Shown here one piece after another: positions 1 through 5,428 of a stretch of DNA of 6,044 bases. The stretch comes from Candidatus Solincola jinzensis (lineage in GTDB: Bacteria; Actinomycetota; Geothermincolia; Geothermincolales; RBG-13-55-18), in the NCBI GenBank assembly GCA_015711875.1, contig JACVJG010000204.1, positions 1 to 6,044 of the forward strand, read 5' to 3'. Positions within the stretch are counted from its first letter, which is position 1. Every line of letters begins with the position of its first letter. Below the pieces are notes generated by a model. That model had not been told where the DNA came from. It did no database searches and saw nothing but the letters and a program-made list of their open reading frames with translations. The translations under genes and the position numbers were made by a program.

Positions 1-2
1 TG

Positions 3-1307
3 GTGCTGGGCGGGGAGCGCCTGGAGGGCGTGGTGGTTCAGGCCTATCCGTACATGGACACCAACCTGCAGGTGGAGGTTCCGGGGGAGGGCTCCTGGGA
101 ATTCGAGCTGTCCATGGGACGCGCCCGCGAGCTCAGGGTGGCCTTCGGCCCCCGCCGCTCCGCCGTGGTGAGGTTCAAGGTGCCGAGGACGGCAAGGCCG
201 GGTGGAGATGCCAGAGAGGTCGGGCTGGCGGTACGCAGGGTCATGGCCCTCGCGGGGGGCTATGGACGCGAACTCGACCTCGGCAGAGGGTGGAGGGAGT
301 TTCTGGACACCGCGCAGGAATCCGCGCTCTCCAGCGTGCTGTGGGGCGTTTCGGAACAGAGGCCGGAACGTTCCTCCAGGCGCCACCGCTATGTGATGGG
401 TCCCCGCTCCCCGATGCTGGAGCGAAGGGCTATCGCCGCCGCCTCGCAGTACGACCTGGTGTTGGGAGCCATGGCGCCCATGGCCACTCTCGAACTGGCC
501 TGGCGTGCCGCCCAGGCGGCGGGCAGGCCCTTCGTGGCCCTCCCTCTCTTCCACACCCGCGACCCCAATCACTACTGGGCTCATTTCAAGAGGGCCATGC
601 AGGGAGCGGCGGGGGTGGAGGCCAACTCCGGCGTGGTGGAGGAGCTGATGAGGGGATGGGGATTCGCGGCCTTCGCCATCGGCCCCGGCTATGAGCTGGA
701 GGAATTCTCCTCGCCCCATATAGATGGGCGCAGGTTCAGGGAGGCTTTCGGGTTAGCGGACCGGCCCATGCTGCTGTGGGTGGGCAGGAAAAACGAATAT
801 AAAGGCTATCGCGACGCCATGGCCGCCCTTAGCCTGGTGAGGGAGAGGGCGCCCGAGGCGGTGCTGGTGATGATCGGCCCCGATGAGGACAACCTGCCCG
901 TGAGCCAGGAGGGGGTCTATTACCTGGGGGCGCAGCCCAGGAGCAACGTGCTGGACGCCTTCGATGCCTGTGACGCGCTTCTTTTCCCCTCCCTGCACGA
1001 GAGCTTCTGCCTGGTGTTCGGAGAGGCGTGGCTGAGGGGCAGGCCGGTGCTGGGAAACGCCTACTGCGCCGCGGCGCGCGGTATCATCGAGCACGGCGTG
1101 GACGGCTTCCTGTGCGGGGGCATCGAGGACTACGCACGGCGAGCCCTGGAGCTCATCGCGGATCCCGCCCTGGCCCGCCGTATGGGCCAGAGAGGAAGGG
1201 AGAAGATGCTCGCCACGCGGGGCTGGGATCTGCTGGTTGGGCGCCTGGAGGAGAAGCTGCAGGAGATGGTGGGCGAGGCGAAAGAGGCAAAGAGCGACGG
1301 GCGTTAA
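3..1307 (+). CDS. GT4-type (GT-B fold) glycosyltransferase with N-terminal beta-sandwich remnant, 5' partial
   Basis: This is a probable cytoplasmic glycosyltransferase that moves a sugar from a nucleotide-sugar donor to a glycan or lipid carrier; donor and acceptor cannot be read from sequence. The visible part is 434 codons ending in TAA. The C-terminal donor-binding half is clear: the VGRKNEYKG strand-loop (residues 260-268, with Arg262 and Lys267 in the usual phosphate-contacting places), then LFPSLHESFCLVFGEAW with the GT4 E-x7-E pair Glu333/Glu341, then the HGVDGFL loop near 365. Residues about 100-245 form the acceptor-side Rossmann half. Residues 1-85 are not part of GT-B: they are strand-rich and end in DAREVGLAVRRV, which resembles the end of a beta-sandwich module attached to some polysaccharide glycosyltransferases. 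A GTG lies at position 3, but the domain is already under way there, so the gene probably begins before the window. A promoter follows it, so the next gene need not depend on this transcript. Confidence 0.88.
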   Translation: MLGGERLEGVVVQAYPYMDTNLQVEVPGEGSWEFELSMGRARELRVAFGPRRSAVVRFKVPRTARPGGDAREVGLAVRRVMALAGGYGRELDLGRGWREFLDTAQESALSSVLWGVSEQRPERSSRRHRYVMGPRSPMLERRAIAAASQYDLVLGAMAPMATLELAWRAAQAAGRPFVALPLFHTRDPNHYWAHFKRAMQGAAGVEANSGVVEELMRGWGFAAFAIGPGYELEEFSSPHIDGRRFREAFGLADRPMLLWVGRKNEYKGYRDAMAALSLVRERAPEAVLVMIGPDEDNLPVSQEGVYYLGAQPRSNVLDAFDACDALLFPSLHESFCLVFGEAWLRGRPVLGNAYCAAARGIIEHGVDGFLCGGIEDYARRALELIADPALARRMGQRGREKMLATRGWDLLVGRLEEKLQEMVGEAKEAKSDGR

Positions 1308-1322
1308 GTCGGGTCGGTCCGC

Positions 1323-1350
1323 TTGAAGGGGAACCGGCGTCGCGTATAAT
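1323..1350 (+). promoter_or_regulatory. sigma70-like promoter for the secreted hydrolase gene
   Basis: A perfect TATAAT -10 box lies at 1345-1350 in otherwise GC-rich DNA, preceded by TTGAAG at 1323-1328 (4 of 6 matches to TTGACA) with a 16-bp spacer. Transcription would start near 1357 and leave a purine-rich leader of about 130 nt before the hydrolase ATG. It sits just after the stop of the upstream glycosyltransferase, so the hydrolase can be expressed on its own. No operator or riboswitch fold was recognised in the leader. Confidence 0.6.
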
Positions 1351-1426
1351 CGTCAAAGGAACAAGTCCGGAAAAGAGAGGAAACGTAGAGCCAGGAGTAG
1401 ATGAAGGCCGGCAAAGGGGCGTTTTC

Positions 1427-1471
1427 ATGTATATGAAGTTGAAGGCCTCTTGGGTGACGGTACGGCCATAA
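1427..1471 (+). other. possible 14-codon leader ORF (MYMKLKASWVTVRP)
   Basis: This short ORF starts with ATG, has AAAGGGG at 1413-1419 (7-nt spacer) and stops at TAA 17 nt before the hydrolase ATG, in a different frame. The well-placed ribosome binding site and position inside the leader would suit a translated leader peptide that couples or modulates translation. There is no run of a single amino acid that would point to classical attenuation. It is short enough to occur by chance. Confidence 0.2.
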
Positions 1472-1477
1472 GTGGAC

Positions 1478-1488
1478 AAAGGAGGGAC
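1478..1488 (+). promoter_or_regulatory. ribosome binding site that fixes the hydrolase start at 1489
   Basis: AAAGGAGG at 1478-1485 is a near-perfect Shine-Dalgarno sequence. The spacer to ATG 1489 is only 3 nt, shorter than usual. The in-frame TTG at 1450 is a worse choice: it would put 13 polar residues in front of an otherwise standard signal peptide. A TTG at 1507 has better spacing but would remove the positively charged n-region. Confidence 0.6.
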
Positions 1489-3606
1489 ATGATAAGGGAA
1501 CGCGCGTTGAGGAGTTTCCTCGCGGCCAGCCTGGCCGTGATGGTGCTGGTGTCGGTCGTGGCGGCGGTTATGGCGGAAAAAGGCGCGCTGGAGACCGCCT
1601 CCGCGGCGGGAGGGACCGCTGGCGGTGAGGGAACGCGGGCAGCGAGCGCCGCGGACATGACCATACTCGGCCTCGATACGCGTGATTATGCCAAGCGCAT
1701 GTCCAAACTCGTTCCCCTCTCCGACAGGCAATGGGTGCGCCATCACAAGATCGTGGTGAGGTGGAGCGACATCCACAGAGCGAAAAACTCCTTTGACTTC
1801 TCCTATTACGACAAGGAGATAAACGCGCGACTCGCGGACGGCACCCAGTCCCTGCTCATCCTCCTTCAGGGCCCCACGCCGGAATGGGCACGTGACCCCG
1901 CGTACGGTTCGTTCTCGCACAACGCACCGCCGCGCGACTGGGGCGACTGGTATGCCTTCTGCTCCAAGGTCGCCGAGAGATACGGCGGGGTGGTGGACTT
2001 CTATGAGATATGGAACGAGCCGGGATGGGACCAGGACGCCTACGCCTACAGGCAGTGGGGGGTTTACCATTTCGGGGGGCAGGTGGAGACGGACTACCTG
2101 CCCATGCTGCAGACAGCCTACGCGGCCATCAAGGAGAAAGACCCCTCGGGACAGGTGATGTGCGGAGCCCTCATCTACACCCTGGACCAGAACCCCAACA
2201 CGGGAGCCGACCTCACTTTGCAGCTCTACGATGAGGTCAACCGGCCCGGGCAGGACGTCTCCATGAAGGTGACCTCCAGCAAGCCCATCGTGGCCGAGCG
2301 CCCCATGTACTTCAATTACAAGGGAGCCTGGAACGGGGGACATGACGTGCTGGGCGCCACGGCGGCGGGCAAAGAATGGTTTTTCGCCGAGGGCACTACC
2401 CGCGACGGCTTTGAGGAATGGCTGTGCCTGCAGAACCCCAACCCGGTTCCCATCCAGGTGACCGCCACCTACATGTTCGGGCCAGGGCAGGGGGCCAACA
2501 TGGTCAAAACCTACGACCTGCAGCCCAGCTCGCGCACCACCCTCATGGTCAACAACGAGGTGGGAGCGGGGAAAGACGTCTCGGTGAGGATCACCTCGGC
2601 CTCCGACTTCATCGCCGAGCGCCCCATGTATTTCAACTACAACGGCGTGTGGACGGGCGGGCACGACGTGGTTGGCACCACGGCGGCGGGCAAGGAGTGG
2701 TTCTTCGCCGAGGGCACCACGCGCGAGAATTTCCACCAGTACCTCTGCCTGCAGAACCCCAACCCCGAGCCCATCGACGTCACCATGACCTTCATGTTCG
2801 GCCCCGGCCAGGGGGAGAACCGGGAGATGACCTTCCGCCTTGATCCCACCTCCCGCACCACCTTCAGGGTCAACGACCTGGTGGGCCAGGAAAAAGACGT
2901 CTCGGTGAGGATCACCTCGGCCTCCGACTTCATCGCCGAGCGCCCCATGTATTTCAACTACAACGGCGTGTGGACGGGCGGACACTGCGTGGTGGGGGCG
3001 GGGTCATCCGCGGACACCTGGTATTTCGCCGAGGGATGCACCGGCTTCTCCATCCAGCAGTACCTGTGCCTGCAGAACCCGCACCCGCAAGGGGTCACGG
3101 CGGAGATAACCTTCATGATGACCAAAGGCCAGGTGATCAAGAGAACGGTGGAGCTGGCGCCGAATTCCCGTACCACCTTCGACATCAACATGCTCATCGG
3201 CTTTCACGGCTCCTCGGACATGCTGGCCATACACCCATATAAGGATTTCTGGAAATGGGGGGAGCATTATGCCTATTTTGCAGCGCAGATGCGAGCTCAC
3301 AACATATGGCATGAGGTGGCGGTTACCGAGGTCGGCACCCCCAATCACGGAGACGATCCCAATTCGCCCTTCAACGAGAGTTTGCAGGCTGAGGCCATAG
3401 GATCGGTGGGAGTCGGGGGATTGTTAGGCGCCGGATGCAAAAAGATCTGGATCTACCGCGACATCGACGAGGAGCCTGGCACCTCATGGGACCATGTCTA
3501 TTACGGGCTTTTCAAGTACACTGGAGAGCCTCACCCGGCCTGGTTCGAATACGTGAAATGGCAACAGAAACTGCCGAGCTATCCCAACCTTCCTTCCAGT
3601 CTGTGA
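1489..3606 (+). CDS. Secreted clan GH-A (GH39-like) glycoside hydrolase with three repeat domains inserted in the TIM barrel
   Basis: The 705-residue product should be an exported retaining beta-glycosidase acting on a polysaccharide; its substrate is unknown. Residues 1-29 form a signal peptide (RERALR, hydrophobic core 10-28, V-M-A cleavage site), followed by an Ala/Gly-rich linker to about 56. The first half of a TIM barrel spans about 57-249: VRWSDI near 90-95, the LLILLQGPTPEWA strand at 122-134, FYEIWNEPGW with acid/base Glu177, and the strand QVMCGAL at 222-228. Three tandem repeats then occupy 250-565. The barrel resumes with SDMLAIHPY (576-584, His582 and Tyr584), AVTEVG with probable nucleophile Glu614, and strand KKIWIY (651-656). 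Without the repeats the catalytic core is about 327 residues, normal for a clan GH-A barrel. No sorting motif or C-terminal anchor is seen. It lies between glycosyltransferase genes, which suggests a role in exopolysaccharide trimming or release like PslG. The exact GH family is less certain than the clan; GH5-like is the main alternative. Confidence 0.85.
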   Translation: MIRERALRSFLAASLAVMVLVSVVAAVMAEKGALETASAAGGTAGGEGTRAASAADMTILGLDTRDYAKRMSKLVPLSDRQWVRHHKIVVRWSDIHRAKNSFDFSYYDKEINARLADGTQSLLILLQGPTPEWARDPAYGSFSHNAPPRDWGDWYAFCSKVAERYGGVVDFYEIWNEPGWDQDAYAYRQWGVYHFGGQVETDYLPMLQTAYAAIKEKDPSGQVMCGALIYTLDQNPNTGADLTLQLYDEVNRPGQDVSMKVTSSKPIVAERPMYFNYKGAWNGGHDVLGATAAGKEWFFAEGTTRDGFEEWLCLQNPNPVPIQVTATYMFGPGQGANMVKTYDLQPSSRTTLMVNNEVGAGKDVSVRITSASDFIAERPMYFNYNGVWTGGHDVVGTTAAGKEWFFAEGTTRENFHQYLCLQNPNPEPIDVTMTFMFGPGQGENREMTFRLDPTSRTTFRVNDLVGQEKDVSVRITSASDFIAERPMYFNYNGVWTGGHCVVGAGSSADTWYFAEGCTGFSIQQYLCLQNPHPQGVTAEITFMMTKGQVIKRTVELAPNSRTTFDINMLIGFHGSSDMLAIHPYKDFWKWGEHYAYFAAQMRAHNIWHEVAVTEVGTPNHGDDPNSPFNESLQAEAIGSVGVGGLLGAGCKKIWIYRDIDEEPGTSWDHVYYGLFKYTGEPHPAWFEYVKWQQKLPSYPNLPSSL
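2236..3183 (+). repeat. Three tandem 104-107-residue protein repeats inserted within the hydrolase barrel
   Basis: Units begin at V-N dipeptides: unit 1 at 2236 (residue 250), unit 2 at 2548 (354), unit 3 at 2869 (461); the next dipeptide, I-N at 3184 (566), closes the array. Shared marks in every unit are D-V-S, A-E-R-P-M-Y-F-N-Y, G-G-H, W-[FY]-F-A-E-G, L-C-L-Q-N-P and S-R-T-T. Register is exactly 321 bp through the central part; unit 1 is three residues shorter at its first loop and unit 3 two residues shorter before S-R-T-T. The alternating strand pattern suggests beta-sandwich modules, probably for binding or spacing at the cell surface. Function is not established; I recognise the motif from secreted actinobacterial-type proteins but cannot assign a Pfam name with confidence. 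Confidence 0.9.
2572..2981 (+). repeat. Pair of perfect 89-bp direct repeats (2572-2660 and 2893-2981)
   Basis: The two copies are base-for-base identical over 89 bp at a 321-bp offset, including every third codon position. They encode the D-V-S to G-G-H stretch of units 2 and 3 (residues 363-392 and 470-499 are identical). The same stretch in unit 1 has clearly diverged. Identity at silent positions suggests recent duplication or gene conversion between units 2 and 3. Confidence 0.93.
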
Positions 3607-3868
3607 GCGCTCGAACGTAGCGAAGCGGCTGTTGCCGGAAGATGCATGATAAGAACCCCCTGGCTCGAACGGGATCAGGGGGTTAAACATGGATGAAGCG
3701 GGAAAGGATGGGCGGCCATAAGGAGTTGAGCTGGCTTGATAGCCGTGATGGCGTGTTTGTCCGCTGGGAGAGAAGCCTTAAGACCAGGGTGTGACGGGGC
3801 CCATCATGTCCGGCGGTCCATTGATATGCGTTCGGGCGCGCAATCGTCGCTGGAAGCGGATGGGGGAT
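3607..3868. other. Intergenic region after the hydrolase
   Basis: Apart from the hairpin at 3654-3684, no convincing gene is seen on either strand. The 9-mer GCTCGAACG occurs twice, at 3609-3617 and in the hairpin loop at 3663-3671. No -10/-35 pair as good as the one at 1323-1350 was found, so how the downstream glycosyltransferase is transcribed is unclear. Confidence 0.5.
3654..3684 (+). terminator. Hairpin after the hydrolase gene, possible terminator
   Basis: AACCCCCTG (3654-3662) pairs perfectly with CAGGGGGTT (3676-3684) around a 13-nt loop, 48 nt after the hydrolase stop. The stem is strong, but only two T residues, which are themselves part of the stem, are followed by AAA, so there is no proper U-tract. 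It could be a factor-dependent terminator or an mRNA 3'-end stabiliser. Confidence 0.4.
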
Positions 3869-3988
3869 ATGGAATCGGCTGAGAAAAAATCCGGCGGCAT
3901 GGGCGGGATCGACGTCTCCACCGTCGTGATCGGCCTGAATCGCCCCCACCCCATGGCCATGGGCCTTTGCGAGGGGTGCGGGCGATGA
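3869..3988 (+). pseudogene. Short ORF, possible N-terminal stub of a GT2 glycosyltransferase
   Basis: From ATG 3869 the frame encodes 39 residues, stopping at a TGA that overlaps the ATG of the next gene (ATGA at 3985-3988). The middle, IDVSTVVIGLNR, reads like the first beta strand and loop of GT2-family transferases (VSVVI-x3-N-R); what follows (PHPMAMGLCEGCGR) does not. One explanation is that a deletion removed the body of a GT2 gene and left its start. It could instead be a small ORF translationally coupled to the downstream gene, or chance. The frame is also open upstream to a GTG at 3791. The match is short and made by eye. Confidence 0.25.
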
Positions 3989-5097
3989 GAGCGGCGATCT
4001 TCGCTGACCAGCTGTTCTACCGCCAGCCGGGAGGCATCGGGACCTACCTGCGACATCTGGTGCCGGGCCTTGCGGACTCGCCGGAAATCGACTCATTGGC
4101 GCTCGCCCATCATGGGCCGGAGGGCTCCCGCGCTTTTCGCGGCCTCACGAAGGTGGAGGAGGTACGCCTTCCCGGTCGGCGTGACCTCACGGGGCTATCA
4201 TGGCACCTTCTGGGTAAGCCCTGCCTTGAAAAGAGCCTCGGGCGCCTGGATGTGGTGCACACCCCCTCGCTGGTGTATACGCCATCAAACGCTCCCCTGG
4301 TGGCCACCGTGCACGATCTCTGCGTGCTCAAGATCCCCTGGGCTTTTCCCGCTCGCTGGAGGGCTTTCCATCGCCGCGGCTTGTCCCTGATAATGCGCCA
4401 TGCCCGGACCATCCTGGTGGACTCCCGGAGCACTCTTGAAGACCTGCGTTCACTTAACGGGGGCAAGGACCCCAGGGTAAGGGTGGTTCCCCTGGGGGTG
4501 GACACGCCTCCAGAGCCAAGCCCGGAAAAGGTGGCTATGACGCTGGAAAAGCACGGACTGCGGCCCGGCTACCTTCTCTTCGTGGGCACCATAGAGCCGC
4601 GCAAGAACCTCTCGCGCCTGGCGCTGGCGTACGCATCCTTTGCCGAGGAGGAGAGGAGGAGATGCGGTGAGCTGGTGCTGGTGGGGGCCTCAGGGTGGAT
4701 GGGAAGGCGGGAGCTGTCGCGTATCCTCTCCCAGAGGGGAGTGAGGTGGCTGGGCTATCTCCCCCAGGAGGAGCTGGAGGCGGTATACCGGGGCGCCTCG
4801 CTCTTCGTCTACCCCTCCCTTTACGAAGGGTTCGGCCTGCCGGTGCTCGAGGCCATGGCGAGAGGCCTGCCGGTGGTGACCTCCGACAGCTCCTCCCTGC
4901 GAGAGGTGGGAGAGGGCGTGGCCCTGCTGGTCGATCCCGGCGACGTCATGGAGCTGGGCAGGGCGATGCGTAGATTGTTGGACGACGAGGAGCTGCGCGA
5001 GGACCTGGCGCAAAGGGGCCGGGAACGGGCGGCCGAATACCGGTGGGAACGCACCGTGGAAATGACCCTGGAGGCATACAAAGGGGCGCTGGGTTGA
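3985..5097 (+). CDS. GT4 glycosyltransferase, MtfB/WbaZ-like (probable mannosyltransferase)
   Basis: The 370-residue product is a full-length cytoplasmic GT-B retaining transferase, probably adding a sugar to a lipid-linked glycan during surface polysaccharide assembly. The N-terminal half has the acceptor-side loop PGGIGTY (15-21), the VHTPSLVYTP strand region (91-100) and His110 in ATVHDL. The C-terminal donor half has LLFVGTIEPRKNL (197-209, Arg206/Lys207), LVLVGASGWMG (230-240) and YPSLYEGFGLPVLEAM with the E-x7-E pair Glu281/Glu289. The G-T-I-E-P-R-K-N and Y-E-G-F-G-L-P signature is typical of the MtfB/WbaZ/WbpY group, many of which use GDP-mannose; mannose specificity here is inference. 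ATG 3985 is chosen because the first strand MRAAIFADQ begins there and a GAGGGG lies about 9 nt upstream. An in-frame TTG at 3967 would add six residues with no benefit. Its start overlaps the stop of the preceding short ORF. It converges with the dehydrogenase gene downstream. Confidence 0.92.
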   Translation: MRAAIFADQLFYRQPGGIGTYLRHLVPGLADSPEIDSLALAHHGPEGSRAFRGLTKVEEVRLPGRRDLTGLSWHLLGKPCLEKSLGRLDVVHTPSLVYTPSNAPLVATVHDLCVLKIPWAFPARWRAFHRRGLSLIMRHARTILVDSRSTLEDLRSLNGGKDPRVRVVPLGVDTPPEPSPEKVAMTLEKHGLRPGYLLFVGTIEPRKNLSRLALAYASFAEEERRRCGELVLVGASGWMGRRELSRILSQRGVRWLGYLPQEELEAVYRGASLFVYPSLYEGFGLPVLEAMARGLPVVTSDSSSLREVGEGVALLVDPGDVMELGRAMRRLLDDEELREDLAQRGRERAAEYRWERTVEMTLEAYKGALG

Positions 5098-5428
5098 ACG
5101 GGCGGTCGCCGATAAGCCATTGACCCATCCCGCGATGGGAAAAAGGAGAATATACCATAATATACCAGTGCGCCCTGAGGGATTTCACCGCGCTTACCGT
5201 CGAAGCGACGGAATCGGCGGGATGCTTCCCGAACAAGCTGGCAAATGACAGAAACGATCGCCGCCGAGTCCGGGCCATCAGGTTCGACCCACAGCGCTGA
5301 TCGGGTTCCCCCGCATCACGGGTGAGGAAGAAGCGCGCCCTCTTGATCTCCGTTGGCCCGCGCCTTTTCGTCAAGGTCATTTTCAACCCGCCCCGCGACC
5401 CCTCCTGACTCCTCAGAAAGGCTTCAGT
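5098..5428. other. Convergent intergenic region without a clear gene
   Basis: These 331 bp separate two converging genes. They contain a small hairpin CCCATC/GATGGG (5124-5139) followed by five A residues on the plus strand, a second one CCGTCG/CGACGG with a 3-nt loop (5197-5211), and an AT-rich patch with AATATACCA twice (5149-5157, 5159-5167). Neither hairpin has a T-run on its 3' side in either direction, so no intrinsic terminator can be called. A minus-strand open frame from 5386 runs leftward into the glycosyltransferase; it is discussed in the findings and not called as a gene. Confidence 0.5.

Noticed and set aside
1450..1488. Upstream TTG start for the hydrolase
   Set aside because: It adds 13 polar residues before a standard signal peptide and lacks a good ribosome binding site; ATG 1489 follows AAAGGAGG.
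1351..1488. Cyclic-di-GMP type riboswitch in the hydrolase leader
   Set aside because: Considered because of the exopolysaccharide context, but the conserved core elements of the GEMM-I aptamer are not present and no comparable pairing was found.
1153..2985. 610-codon minus-strand open frame with internal repeats
   Set aside because: It is the antisense shadow of the hydrolase and its tandem repeats. The plus frame has a signal peptide, catalytic motifs and a ribosome binding site, while the minus frame has His/Gly/Val-rich low-quality sequence repeated only because the DNA is.
2236..3183. CRISPR array or non-coding satellite
   Set aside because: The repeats are 104-107 codons long, in frame throughout, with protein-level conservation; there are no short repeats with unique spacers.
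3967..3984. TTG start six codons before the GT4 ATG
   Set aside because: The conserved first strand starts at ATG 3985 and nothing supports the extra six residues.
5124..5139. Intrinsic terminator for the GT4 gene at the CCCATC/GATGGG hairpin
   Set aside because: The stem is only 6 bp and is followed by A residues, not T residues, on the coding strand; in the other direction it is also not followed by a T-run.
5135..5248. 37-codon plus-strand ORF beginning in the intergenic region
   Set aside because: No ribosome binding site, no recognisable motif, and its start lies inside a hairpin arm.
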